DNA of 64,000 nt from Psychromonas sp. psych-6C06 (GTDB taxonomy: Bacteria > Pseudomonadota > Gammaproteobacteria > Enterobacterales > Psychromonadaceae), in contig NZ_PIZM01000013.1 of assembly GCF_002835465.1 (NCBI RefSeq), positions 1 to 64,000 on the forward strand, written 5' to 3'. Both the position numbers and the translations under genes were made by a program. The notes beneath the pieces are model-generated. The model searched no databases. It saw only the letters and a program-made list of their open reading frames with translations, and was not told where the DNA came from. Of the stretch, positions 16,972-27,692 are shown one piece after another. Each line of letters begins with the position of its first letter. The first letter of the stretch is position 1.

Positions 16972-18381
16972 ATGAGTAAATATCTGAAATTTATCCTTCC
17001 TGTGATTATTCCATTAATCATTCTAGCGCTTCCTGCTTCAAGCTTTGGCATTGATGGTTTAACAATGGTTGAACAAAGGGTGATTGCAATATTTGTAATG
17101 GCTGCGTTATGTTGGGTACTCGAGCCAATTCCTATTTATGCGACCTCGTTATTGATCATCGTACTTGAGTTATTAATTATCTCAGATAAAGGGTTGTGGT
17201 TTACCAAAGTTACTTCACCTGATCTAGGTAACTTACTCAGTCATCAAACCATAATGGCTACTTTTGCTTCTCCGATTATCATGCTTTTCTTAGGAGGATT
17301 CTTTCTAGCACTAGCGGCCACTAAATACCGACTGGATATTAACCTTGCCCGTGTGCTTTTAAAGCCCTTTGGAGAAAACCCTAAATACGTCATGTTAGGC
17401 TTGATGATCATTACTGCTATTTTCTCGATGTTTATGAGCAATACCGCAACGACTGCGATGATGTTATCGATATTAACCCCGGTGATCGCGCTGTTTGCAC
17501 GTGATGATTTAGGCAAGGTAGCTTTTGCGTTATCCGTGCCTGTTGCCGCCAATATTGGTGGCGTGGCAACCCCCATTGGAACACCACCAAATGCCGTTGC
17601 ACTTAAATATTTAGTAGATGAAAACAATATTACTTTTGGTGGTTGGATGGCATTTGGCGTGCCCTTTGTAGTGGTGATGTTATTGATTGCCTGGCTACTG
17701 TTAAACTCACTTTTTCCTGCAAAAATTAAACGGATAAAACTCGATATTAAGGGGCAGTTTTTAAAAACGCCAAAAGCGATAATTGTTTATGTCACCTTTA
17801 TTGTGACCATCTTATTGTGGTTGATGGGAGGGCTGCATGGTATGAACTCTTACGTTATCGCGTTGATTCCAGTGGCCGTGTTTTCTATGTTTAAAATCAT
17901 CACCAAAGAGGATTTAAAGAAGATCTCATGGGATATTTTGTGGTTAGTCTCAGGAGGCATTGCGTTGGGCGTTGCGCTTGATAAATCTGGGCTTGCTAAG
18001 AATGCGATTGACGCGATCCCTTTTTCAAGTTTCCACCCTTTGTTGCTCATGGTAGGAGCATCATTACTTTGCATCATTATGGCTAACTTTATGTCTAATA
18101 CCGCCACGGCCAATTTATTGCTTCCGTTAGTGGCTGCTTTAGGGGCTTCGATGCACGATGTATTACCATTTGGCGGAGAAGTCGCGCTTATCTTGGCGGT
18201 GACTTTTGCTGCTTCATTAGGCATGTCTTTACCAGTGAGTACACCGCCTAATGCATTAGCCTATGCATCAGGCCAGATTGAAACAAAACAGATGGCTAAA
18301 GTTGGCATCATATTAGGCATAGTTGGATTATTAATCACCTTTGCAATGTTATACATATTGAATCAAATCGCCTTTATTTAG
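16972..18381 (+). CDS. DASS/SLC13-family sodium:anion symporter
   Basis: 469 residues with about 11-12 hydrophobic segments. The family hallmark SNT motif occurs twice (FMSNTATTAMM and FMSNTATANLL), each with a downstream Pro-rich turn (IGTPPNA and STPPNALAY), the duplicated sodium/substrate sites of the family. Substrates in the family are dicarboxylates, citrate or sulfate; which one applies here cannot be read. The response regulator gene begins 10 bp downstream, an operon that suggests transport is linked to signalling. Confidence 0.88.
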   Translation: MSKYLKFILPVIIPLIILALPASSFGIDGLTMVEQRVIAIFVMAALCWVLEPIPIYATSLLIIVLELLIISDKGLWFTKVTSPDLGNLLSHQTIMATFASPIIMLFLGGFFLALAATKYRLDINLARVLLKPFGENPKYVMLGLMIITAIFSMFMSNTATTAMMLSILTPVIALFARDDLGKVAFALSVPVAANIGGVATPIGTPPNAVALKYLVDENNITFGGWMAFGVPFVVVMLLIAWLLLNSLFPAKIKRIKLDIKGQFLKTPKAIIVYVTFIVTILLWLMGGLHGMNSYVIALIPVAVFSMFKIITKEDLKKISWDILWLVSGGIALGVALDKSGLAKNAIDAIPFSSFHPLLLMVGASLLCIIMANFMSNTATANLLLPLVAALGASMHDVLPFGGEVALILAVTFAASLGMSLPVSTPPNALAYASGQIETKQMAKVGIILGIVGLLITFAMLYILNQIAFI

Positions 18382-18391
18382 GAGTAGTCAG

Positions 18392-18865
18392 ATGGAAAAT
18401 ATTAATATTATTTGTGTTGATGATGAACGTGAAGTACTTGATTCTGTGGTGCGAGATCTTGATGAGTTGAGCGAGCTATTTAATATTGAAGAGTGTGAAT
18501 CTGCCATCGAATGCCTCGAATTGTTAGAGGAATTAGATGCAAATCAAGAGTATGTAGCGGTGCTTATTTCTGACCATGTTATGCCAGAGAAAACGGGCGT
18601 TGAGTTGTTAACCGAGGTTGAGTTAGATCCGCGTTTTTTAGGCACCAAAAAGTTGTTGCTCACTGGGCTTGCCACCCAAGCAGATACTATCCGTGCTATC
18701 AACAATGCTAAATTAGATAATTTCTTGGAAAAAGTATGGGACCCTGCTGAACTATTACAAACAGTTAAGGAGTTATTGACAGAGTTTATTGTTGAGCGAG
18801 GCATCGAGTATGACGCTTATATTGAAAAACTCGATGCCCCAACCTTATACCGATTATTAAAATAA
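18392..18865 (+). CDS. Stand-alone response regulator receiver protein
   Basis: 157 residues. One REC domain with the acidic pocket Asp10-Asp11, phospho-acceptor Asp61 (ISDHVMP), Thr91 (LLLTG) and Lys114 (FLEKVWDP), so it should be phosphorylated. After the REC domain there is only a helix of about 35 residues and no DNA-binding or enzymatic output domain. An AGGAG-type ribosome site sits between it and the DASS transporter gene. No histidine kinase is nearby. It could act by protein contact, perhaps on the transporter or on a kinase encoded elsewhere. Confidence 0.85.
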   Translation: MENINIICVDDEREVLDSVVRDLDELSELFNIEECESAIECLELLEELDANQEYVAVLISDHVMPEKTGVELLTEVELDPRFLGTKKLLLTGLATQADTIRAINNAKLDNFLEKVWDPAELLQTVKELLTEFIVERGIEYDAYIEKLDAPTLYRLLK

Positions 18866-18888
18866 TCTCTATGTAAATATCGGGTTAA

Positions 18889-19674
18889 TTAATGCTCTGT
18901 TATCTGCTTTTTTTTGATTGCTAGCTGTTCATGTTTGTAAATATCGACCCAAAATGCTGTTGCGCCACAAACGGCAACCGGCATGATAATAAAATTAAGT
19001 ACAGGAATGGTCGTGAAAAAGCTGATCAACATGCCAAATGTTAAGTTTTTACCCAATCTTACTGATAGTGCTTTTTTCATATCTGCGAAAGGGATTTTGT
19101 GGTTATCAAAGGGAAAGTCTGCGTATTGAATCACCATCATCCAGCCAGCAAAAACAAACCAAACGAAAGGGGCGACGAGTTGCCCAAAAGCAGGAATAAA
19201 AAACAGTAGCCCGCAAACAAGCATACGTGGTAAAAAATAGGCCCACTTTTGTAACTCTCGCTTAAATATCCGTGGCAAATCTTTAACAAGATCCATTAAA
19301 CCATCGTCATTTATTGGCTCACCAATTAATAAATTTTCTGTTTTTTCAGCTAACAATCCATTAAAAGGTGCCGCTATAAGGTTGGCAACCGTAGAAAAAA
19401 TGAAAGCGAAACTGACCAGTAATGAAAATATTAAGAATGGCCAAAAAAGGTAGCTCAGCCAACTTAACCAGTCAGGTAAACCAGCCATGTAACTTTCTAT
19501 CCAATCAGTGATAGTAGTGAACAAGAACCAAAATGCACTGGCGAAAATGAGTACATTGATCATTAATGGAATTAGAACAAAAATACGTAGTTTAGGGTGG
19601 CTTAATAATTGTGCACCTTTAAGCAGGTAATTGATCCCTGAAACTGGGTTATTGATGTTGGTATTATTTAACAT
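18889..19674 (-). CDS. cysZ: Sulfate transporter CysZ
   Basis: 261 residues, near the 253 of E. coli. The family start GINYLLKGAQLLSHPKLR, four hydrophobic segments and the conserved central region (PFNGLLAEKTE) are all visible. CysZ brings sulfate into the cell for cysteine synthesis. It is divergent from zipA, as in many gammaproteobacteria, where cysZ-zipA-ligA are neighbours. Confidence 0.93.
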   Translation of the reverse strand: MLNNTNINNPVSGINYLLKGAQLLSHPKLRIFVLIPLMINVLIFASAFWFLFTTITDWIESYMAGLPDWLSWLSYLFWPFLIFSLLVSFAFIFSTVANLIAAPFNGLLAEKTENLLIGEPINDDGLMDLVKDLPRIFKRELQKWAYFLPRMLVCGLLFFIPAFGQLVAPFVWFVFAGWMMVIQYADFPFDNHKIPFADMKKALSVRLGKNLTFGMLISFFTTIPVLNFIIMPVAVCGATAFWVDIYKHEQLAIKKKQITEH

Positions 19675-19855
19675 TTAACAAGTCCATATCATTCATAATG
19701 AAGGTATTTTACTCTGCTTTGCATAAATAATGGTAGAAAATAATTATTCCTTAACAGTTTTATAAAAAAAATCGGGCTAGTGATGGACGCTCGCCAGTAT
19801 TCAATGCTAGTTTAGCGATATTCAACCAATCGTTATCCAATCAAGAGTAACAAAA

Positions 19856-20764
19856 ATGCAACATTTTCAATCAATTCTCATCGTTATCGGACTGCTTGCA
19901 ATCGGCGGTGTCCTTATTCATGGTTATTTGGTCAGTCGTAAAGAGAAACAGTCTGCATCTGAAGGTGATGTCAGAGTTGATATATTTGCGGAAAAATCGT
20001 CTCCGCAGGAAACGCCTCAAGAGAGTGATGGAGTGTTGGGTGAAGTACGTATTATTAGTAATGAGGGCAGTGAACCTGAACCAGAAAATATCGATTTCTC
20101 ACAGGTTGTTGATGATGATCAGATAGAGCCTATAAAGTTTGATGAGACTGAAGAAGTTGTGCAAGCATCAATAAAAGTTGATGAACTAGCCCCTGAAACG
20201 GTGGACGTTATCGAAGAAGCAGAAGAACTTAAAGTTGTGGCTACTTCTGAAGAACAAGATACTGTTGAAATTGTGAGTCCTGTTGAGCCAGAGGTTGTTG
20301 CTGACGAGAAGGTCAAAGCGGATTCTGAAGCAACTGATAAAGTAGCGGTTCAACCTCAAGACTTATTTATTTTTAACGTTGTTGCGCGTGAAGATAATCA
20401 GCTTGGTGGGCATGAATTGCTGCAGTTTTTCTTAACTTCTGGCTTTCGTTTTGGTGAGATGTCTATTTTTCATCGTCATCAGGAGTCAGACGGTACTGGT
20501 CCGGTATTATTCAGTATTGCTAATATGATGGCTCCTGGCATATTTGATGTTGATAATATGGAACAGTTTAAATCTGAAGGGGTGTCTTTTTTCTTGACCG
20601 CACCTAATAAAGATATCGACATTAAAAAATCCTTTGACATGATGCTACGTGCTGTTGAGCAGATGGCTGAGGAGTTTGACTGTGATGTCCTTAATGCCGA
20701 GCGTGAACCCCTTACTAAAGCGCAATTTATTGAGTACAATAACCGTCTACTGCGTTATATCTAG
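19856..20764 (+). CDS. zipA: Cell division protein ZipA
   Basis: 302 residues. An N-terminal membrane anchor (about 6-25), a long acidic Glu/Val/Pro-rich linker (about 35-165), and the C-terminal FtsZ-binding domain with FIFNVVARE, GPVLFSIANM and the final YNNRLLRYI. ZipA anchors FtsZ rings to the inner membrane. It is followed by a terminator at 20801 and then ligA. Confidence 0.96.
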   Translation: MQHFQSILIVIGLLAIGGVLIHGYLVSRKEKQSASEGDVRVDIFAEKSSPQETPQESDGVLGEVRIISNEGSEPEPENIDFSQVVDDDQIEPIKFDETEEVVQASIKVDELAPETVDVIEEAEELKVVATSEEQDTVEIVSPVEPEVVADEKVKADSEATDKVAVQPQDLFIFNVVAREDNQLGGHELLQFFLTSGFRFGEMSIFHRHQESDGTGPVLFSIANMMAPGIFDVDNMEQFKSEGVSFFLTAPNKDIDIKKSFDMMLRAVEQMAEEFDCDVLNAEREPLTKAQFIEYNNRLLRYI

Positions 20765-20800
20765 TTAGTAAAATTAGTGATAGCGCATTGTTGTTTAAAG

Positions 20801-20822
20801 CCTCGAATATCGAGGTTTTTTT
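20801..20822 (+). terminator. Rho-independent terminator after zipA
   Basis: CCTCGA/TCGAGG stem with an AT-rich loop followed by seven T. It separates zipA from ligA. Confidence 0.85.
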
Positions 20823-20828
20823 ATAAAT

Positions 20829-23003
<2,175 letters not shown>

Positions 23004-23013
23004 AGGGAAGCTC

Positions 23014-23274
23014 ATGAAGAAGATAAAAAATGAATCTCAACTACTACAACATGCGATAAAATTAGGGGCAAGTTACGCCCTTAAACGAGGTTATGCAGGC
23101 ATTGATGGCACTACTTCTGCTAAAGATAAGCAAGAAGTTATTTATCGACTGCTAGTACAGGATAAACTCATTACACCATTAAATAAGAATGATGAAACGA
23201 CGGCGAATATTCGTCATAAATTGGTGGTTTGGATAATGAAACACCTACCAGCAGATCATTCACTATTACAGTAA
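23014..23274 (+). CDS. Small conserved protein (DUF5062-like)
   Basis: 86 residues, soluble, helical, starting MKKIKNES. The central KDKQEVIYRLLVQDKLITPL block and the HKLVVWIMKHLP end resemble a small family of unknown function found in Vibrio and relatives that I recall as DUF5062. It starts 10 bp after ligA behind AAGGGAAG, so it is probably in the ligA transcript. No function is known to me. Confidence 0.7.
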   Translation: MKKIKNESQLLQHAIKLGASYALKRGYAGIDGTTSAKDKQEVIYRLLVQDKLITPLNKNDETTANIRHKLVVWIMKHLPADHSLLQ

Positions 23275-23302
23275 ATTAGACTAGTAAAAATCGAGAATAT
23301 TA

Positions 23303-24007
23303 ATGTTATTAACCCCTTTTTATACCACAAAAGACAATTTAATCAGTGTATCAGCAACGCAGGCAAGTGATTTTGCAAAATTACAATGCTTTGATTTTAA
23401 TCCTATCCACGATCCTGATAATAAACGCTTTTGTGTCCCTGGCGATCTACTTTTTTCATTAGCACTGCATACTTATGGTGTGAGTGAATCGATGAGCTTT
23501 ACCTTTACCAATATGGTAGGGGCCGATATGGCGCTAAATTTTCCTGAAACAGATGAAAACAGTATTGTGATCACCAATGCACAGGGAAAAAGTGTCCTAG
23601 AGATTGAGCGTAAAGGGAAAATTAATCGCGATAGCCACTTTGTAGAGTCATTAATTAAAAATTACGGGCAATTTTCAGGGCAAAACTTTCCAACTTTGCT
23701 GATGCCGTTAATGAAAGAGCACGATGTGATGTTTAACCCAAATCGTCCTTTGGTGATGTATAACAGCATGAGTTTTGAATTTGAAAGTGTTGATTTTGAA
23801 CAATCAATGCGCCTAGAGTTAGCCGATTCAACCTTAGAGGTTGAGCCTAAGCGAGCAAACAGTTACTTACACTTTGATATTTTTGATGGTGATAAATTAT
23901 CAGGTAAGGGGATTAAAAAGTTAGTGATTGCAGGTTTAAAGCCTTACGATGAAGAAGTTATCACTGAGTTTGTAAAAGGGTATGAAGCAAGACGAGATGC
24001 TTTTTAG
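23303..24007 (+). CDS. DUF3581-family protein
   Basis: 234 residues. The conserved stretch DFNPIHDPDNKRFCVPGDLL at about 31-50 marks the DUF3581 family. The NPIH...D arrangement is reminiscent of MaoC-type hotdog hydratases, so an acyl-CoA-like ligand is conceivable but not shown. It lies downstream of ligA and the DUF5062-like gene, 28 bp after the latter, and ends at a strong bidirectional terminator. Confidence 0.78.
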   Translation: MLLTPFYTTKDNLISVSATQASDFAKLQCFDFNPIHDPDNKRFCVPGDLLFSLALHTYGVSESMSFTFTNMVGADMALNFPETDENSIVITNAQGKSVLEIERKGKINRDSHFVESLIKNYGQFSGQNFPTLLMPLMKEHDVMFNPNRPLVMYNSMSFEFESVDFEQSMRLELADSTLEVEPKRANSYLHFDIFDGDKLSGKGIKKLVIAGLKPYDEEVITEFVKGYEARRDAF

Positions 24008-24029
24008 ATAGGCGCCACAGTTTTATAAT

Positions 24030-24068
24030 AAAAAAGACGCTTCAATTAAACATTGAAGCGTCTTTTTT
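24030..24068. terminator. Bidirectional terminator between DUF3581 gene and grxD
   Basis: A perfect GACGCTTCAAT/ATTGAAGCGTC stem flanked by an A-run on the left and a T-run on the right, so it can end both the plus-strand transcript and the convergent grxD transcript. Confidence 0.9.
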
Positions 24069-24108
24069 GTTTGTGTTTAGCAATTCGCTTGGCAGCGATT
24101 AACAGTAA

Positions 24109-24441
24109 TTATTCTGCTTCTTCACTTGCTTTTGCGGCTGCTGCAATAATTGGTTGAAGTTCGCCTGTCTGGAACATCTCCATGATAATGTCACAACCAC
24201 CGACTAATTCACCATCTACCCATAGCTGTGGGAATGTTGGCCAGTTTGCATATTTTGGTAGCTCTGCACGGATATCTGGATTTTGTAAAATATCAACATA
24301 AGCAAAAGGAGCACCACACTGCATTAATGCTTGTGAAGCTTGTGAAGAAAAACCACAGCTTGGTAATTTTGGTGATCCTTTCATGTAAAGTAGGATGCTA
24401 TTTTCGCTGATTTGGCTTTTGATCTTTTCTAAAGTTTCCAT
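24109..24441 (-). CDS. grxD: Monothiol glutaredoxin GrxD (Grx4)
   Basis: 110 residues. The CGFS active-site motif has Cys29, followed by the glutathione-binding WPTFPQLWV and GGCDI segments. Monothiol glutaredoxins of this class carry Fe-S clusters and deliver them to apoproteins. An AGGAAATT ribosome site precedes the ATG. It is divergent from sodB with a 200-bp regulatory region between, linking iron-sulfur and superoxide functions. Confidence 0.96.
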   Translation of the reverse strand: METLEKIKSQISENSILLYMKGSPKLPSCGFSSQASQALMQCGAPFAYVDILQNPDIRAELPKYANWPTFPQLWVDGELVGGCDIIMEMFQTGELQPIIAAAAKASEEAE

Positions 24442-24477
24442 TTTAATTTCCTAATAATGATTTTTATGAATTGTACC

Positions 24478-24491
24478 CGTTAACGTTAACG
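24478..24491. promoter_or_regulatory. Perfect 14-bp palindrome, possible operator
   Basis: CGTTAACGTTAACG is its own reverse complement and stands 36 bp before the grxD start in the grxD-sodB intergenic region. A further AACGTTATT follows within 10 bp. The regulator is unknown. Confidence 0.45.
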
Positions 24492-24546
24492 AAAAAAACG
24501 TTATTCTCTATAGGGATAATAAAGATTATTTTACCATAAAATAAGT

Positions 24547-24575
24547 TTGACATAGATCAATTTATTACCGAGAAT
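24547..24575 (+). promoter_or_regulatory. sodB promoter with FNR-like box
   Basis: TTGACATAGATCAA (24547-24560) differs by one base from the FNR/CRP-family consensus TTGAT-N4-ATCAA. Its TTGACA could also serve as a -35, with GAGAAT 17 bp downstream as a weak -10. This would put oxygen-responsive control on the superoxide dismutase gene about 70 bp upstream of its start. Inferred from sequence only. Confidence 0.5.
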
Positions 24576-24643
24576 GAAATATTAACATATTTATTTAAAC
24601 GTTTGTTACATCCTATAAATGAAGTAGTTACGGAGAAATTATC

Positions 24644-25225
24644 ATGGCAATTGAATTACCAGCGTTACCTTTTGAAAAAAATGCCCTAGAGCCACATATC
24701 TCAGCTGAAACTTTAGAGTTTCACTACGAAAAGCACCATGCGACTTACGTTGTAAAACTAAACGGTTTGATTGAAGGCTCTGACTTAGCAAACAGTTCAT
24801 TAGAAGAGATTGTTAAAAATAGTGAAGGCCCTGTGTTTAACAATGCGGCTCAAGTTTGGAATCACACTTTCTATTGGAACTGTTTAGCACCTAATGCCGG
24901 TGGCGAGCCAACCGGTCCGATTGCAGATGCAATTAACCAAACTTTTGGTTCTTTTGATGCGTTTAAAGCCGCTTGGAATGACAAAGCAGTTAACAACTTT
25001 GGTTCTTCTTGGACTTGGCTTGTAAAAAAATCAGACGGAGCCTTAGAGATAGTAAACACCTCAAATGCAGCGACGCCGTTGACTGACGAGTCAGTCACTG
25101 TATTGCTAACGGTTGATCTATGGGAACACGCTTATTACATCGATTATCGTAACGTTCGCCCTAACTATTTAAATGGTTTCTGGGCATTAGTAAATTGGGA
25201 TTTTGTAAACTCAAATTACGCGTAA
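24644..25225 (+). CDS. sodB: Iron superoxide dismutase
   Basis: 193 residues. Metal ligands are in the usual places: His27 (FHYEKHH), a His in WNHTFYW, and Asp/His in DLWEHAYYIDY. The FeSOD-type features are present, including AQVWNHTFYWN. It converts superoxide to hydrogen peroxide and oxygen in the cytoplasm. A GGAG ribosome site is at -11. A strong terminator follows. Confidence 0.96.
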   Translation: MAIELPALPFEKNALEPHISAETLEFHYEKHHATYVVKLNGLIEGSDLANSSLEEIVKNSEGPVFNNAAQVWNHTFYWNCLAPNAGGEPTGPIADAINQTFGSFDAFKAAWNDKAVNNFGSSWTWLVKKSDGALEIVNTSNAATPLTDESVTVLLTVDLWEHAYYIDYRNVRPNYLNGFWALVNWDFVNSNYA

Positions 25226-25249
25226 ACATGTTTTAGTGAAGAAAATAAA

Positions 25250-25281
25250 AAGGGTTAAGGTATTATCTTAACCCTTTTTTT
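25250..25281 (+). terminator. Rho-independent terminator after sodB
   Basis: AGGGTTAAG/CTTAACCCT stem with a 7-base loop followed by seven T. Confidence 0.9.
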
Positions 25282-25303
25282 ATTTATAAATTAATATGTT
25301 AAC

Positions 25304-25472
25304 AGTATTAATTTATAAATAAATAGTTGCTCTATTTTACTGGTTAAAGCAACTTACATCTTCGTTGAAACTTTCGTAACGGAAACAAACTCGATAGTGT
25401 CTCAAGTTTCGCCTTGAGTTAAGTCACTTTTCCCGCACAAAATTTAGATCATATACTTAATTCGCTTGGTAT
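25304..25472 (+). repeat. Dispersed intergenic repeat, copy B
   Basis: Shares CTATTTTACTGGTTAAA, TTTCGTAACGGAAACAA, TTTCGCCTTGAGTTAAGTC and the right end TACTTAATTCGCTTGGTAT with copies A, C, D and E. It lies between the sodB terminator and the end of the minus-strand PLP enzyme gene, whose stop is 7 bp away. Confidence 0.85.
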
Positions 25473-25479
25473 AAGCCTT

Positions 25480-26691
25480 TTAAAAAAAGGTATCTAACGT
25501 TTCTTTTACCCGATAACTATCATCAATTAACTGTATTTTGCGCCACTTATCAAAGGTTAAACAGGGATGAGAGGTTGAAAAAGCAATCATATCTCCAACG
25601 GCAATATCTGCATCAACAGGGCAGGAAAGATAGGCGTGTTGATCCATAATATCAGTTACTTTCCAATTATTTAGCACCTTATTAACTTGTTGGTCGTCAG
25701 GGCGATAAATAAGCTCTGGTATAGGTAAACCGGCATCAAATGCGACATTGCGTTTACCCATTCCAATAATCACATGTCCGGGTTCGGGTATCGATTGTAC
25801 ATATGCCCACACTTCCAAACTAGATTGTAAATCAGCACCTAATTCGTTATTTAAATCACAGGCTATTTGACTGCGTGTTACCACCGCTTGTTGCGCCTCT
25901 TGATAGATACCGGTGTCATGAATTAGGTAACATCCCGGGCGGATGATAGGAATAATGCGTGAATTAAGTTTTGCTTCAGTAAATGTTTTTGCGACAACAT
26001 CATACCAAGCACTGCCAGCGCCGGTTAATAAAACCTGTTGGCTATCAAAACAATTTGTTTCGATTAAATGATGTGTGAAATGGATGGTACTGTTAATAAA
26101 ATCGCTAATAAGCGTCACTTCATCTTCACCATGAATAACGCCTTCATAAAATTCAACACCACAAAGTTTTAAATGTTTAAAGCGATTAATTGCTTCAATG
26201 ACCTGTAGTGCACTGTTTTTATCGCGACAGCCACAACGACCTGAAGCGACCCCAATTTCTAATAACAAGTTGAGATTGACGTTTTTATCTCTAAAAAATT
26301 GACCCAGTTGTTCTACATTCGCGACGCTATCGACTAAGCAATAAAATTCAACTTCACGATCCGAGATCACTTCATGAATAAGGCGCATATTTTGTTTGCC
26401 AATAAGCTGATTGGCTAACATTAAACGTTTAATTCCATGCTCGTAAGCACTGACGATTTGTGGTGCTGTGGCTAATGTGATCGCCCAAGCACCTGAATTC
26501 AACTGTAACTGAAATAGAGCGGGTGTCATCGATGTTTTGCCATGTGGCGCTAATTTAACGCAGTTTTTCTCAGCAAACTTTTGCATCCAGTTGAGATTAT
26601 TTTGGATTCGAGAGTGATAAAGCACTGCACAGGGAAGACTGAGATCTTCATTTAATAAGTTTAAACCAGAACTGCTAACTGAAATTGCCAT
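25480..26691 (-). CDS. D-serine dehydratase/D-threonine aldolase-like PLP enzyme
   Basis: 403 residues from the ATG at 26691 (behind GGGAG); the frame is open to 26778. Fold type III PLP enzyme with an alanine-racemase-like barrel: KLAPHGKT gives the PLP lysine (Lys52). The C-terminal domain has the zinc ligands of the DSD1-type D-serine dehydratases (QHAYL and SHPC, i.e. His-x-Cys). Family reactions are D-serine to pyruvate plus ammonia, or retro-aldol cleavage of D-threonine. It is divergently transcribed from an RpiR regulator and a D-aminoacylase/RidA operon, so a D-amino acid substrate is likely. Exact substrate unknown. Confidence 0.82.
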   Translation of the reverse strand: MAISVSSSGLNLLNEDLSLPCAVLYHSRIQNNLNWMQKFAEKNCVKLAPHGKTSMTPALFQLQLNSGAWAITLATAPQIVSAYEHGIKRLMLANQLIGKQNMRLIHEVISDREVEFYCLVDSVANVEQLGQFFRDKNVNLNLLLEIGVASGRCGCRDKNSALQVIEAINRFKHLKLCGVEFYEGVIHGEDEVTLISDFINSTIHFTHHLIETNCFDSQQVLLTGAGSAWYDVVAKTFTEAKLNSRIIPIIRPGCYLIHDTGIYQEAQQAVVTRSQIACDLNNELGADLQSSLEVWAYVQSIPEPGHVIIGMGKRNVAFDAGLPIPELIYRPDDQQVNKVLNNWKVTDIMDQHAYLSCPVDADIAVGDMIAFSTSHPCLTFDKWRKIQLIDDSYRVKETLDTFF

Positions 26692-26740
26692 TTTACAAAC
26701 ACTCCCTTTTATCGACTTTTGTGTAACTAAATAACAAAAT

Positions 26741-26782
26741 AAACTTTGATTTATGATATTAAGTAACATTATAATCAAGTTT
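26741..26782. promoter_or_regulatory. Inverted repeat in divergent control region
   Basis: AAACTTTGATT (26741-26751) and AATCAAGTTT (26773-26782) are inverted copies with one extra T, centred in the 114-bp gap between the PLP enzyme gene and the RpiR gene. This is a natural place for the RpiR regulator's own operator. Confidence 0.45.
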
Positions 26783-26805
26783 GTACCTGATAGTAAGGAT
26801 TAATT

Positions 26806-27672
26806 GTGCAACTAGATGTTGATATCGTTTCGGTTATAAATGAAAAAATGAGAGCTTTTAGCAGTGCAGAGCAAAAAGTGGCACAGTTAATTTTAAAAGA
26901 TCTGTATTTCTCGGCAAATGCCAGTATTGCCGAGATCGCTGAAGCCGCCGATGTCAGTGAGGCTTCCATAACCCGTTTTGCCAAAGTAGTGGGCTGCCAA
27001 AACGTACGAGATATGAAAATGCGTATTGCCCAGTCATTAGCGGTGGGGCAACGCTTTATTAGTGATGTTCCCGTTGAGTCGACTGGTATCAGTGCTATTT
27101 ATGAAAACATTAAACATGCTTTAAATGAAAATGCGACATTAATTAGTGAAGATATTTTGCATCAAGCCACTGAGTTGGTCACCAAGGCAAGGCAAATATT
27201 AGTCTTTGGTGTTGGTGGGGGATCAACCGTCTTGGCACAGGAGATCCAACATCGACTGTTTCGATTAGGACATTTTTGCCAGTCATATAGTGATCCTATG
27301 TTGATGCGTATGGCGGCATCCACATCGGAAAAAAATGATATTGTTATCTGTTTATCCCTAAGTGGCTATTCTGCGGATGTACAAGAAAGTGCGCGCATTG
27401 CCAAACACAATGGTTGCCAGATTATCGCCATAACTCAAAAGGGGACACCACTCTGTGAAGCTGCATCGTTGCTACTACCGATAAAAATAGAGGAGAGTGA
27501 TTACATCTTCAAACCCACTGCATCTCGTTATGTGATGATGGCTGCTATCGATGTACTGGTGACCGAAGTCGCTATCAATCAGAAACATAAAACCCGAGAA
27601 AAGCTAAGAAAACTAAAAGTTAACCTTGATAATTATCGTGGTAAAAGCGATCGCTTGCCACTTGGTGATTGA
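26806..27672 (+). CDS. RpiR/MurR-family transcriptional regulator
   Basis: 288 residues from a GTG with AAGGAT 5 bases upstream. The N-terminal HTH_6 domain (about 1-77, with AAVSEASITRFAK-type helix: AADVSEASITRFAKVVGC) is followed by a SIS sugar-phosphate-binding domain (about 120-255, GVGGGSTVLAQEI). Such regulators sense phosphosugars, for example N-acetylmuramate 6-phosphate for MurR. It is the first gene of the operon with the D-aminoacylase, RidA and GH20-like genes and divergent to the PLP enzyme gene, so it probably controls both arms. Confidence 0.9.
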   Translation: MQLDVDIVSVINEKMRAFSSAEQKVAQLILKDLYFSANASIAEIAEAADVSEASITRFAKVVGCQNVRDMKMRIAQSLAVGQRFISDVPVESTGISAIYENIKHALNENATLISEDILHQATELVTKARQILVFGVGGGSTVLAQEIQHRLFRLGHFCQSYSDPMLMRMAASTSEKNDIVICLSLSGYSADVQESARIAKHNGCQIIAITQKGTPLCEAASLLLPIKIEESDYIFKPTASRYVMMAAIDVLVTEVAINQKHKTREKLRKLKVNLDNYRGKSDRLPLGD

Positions 27673-27692
27673 ACTTAAAATGGGGTAAAGAG

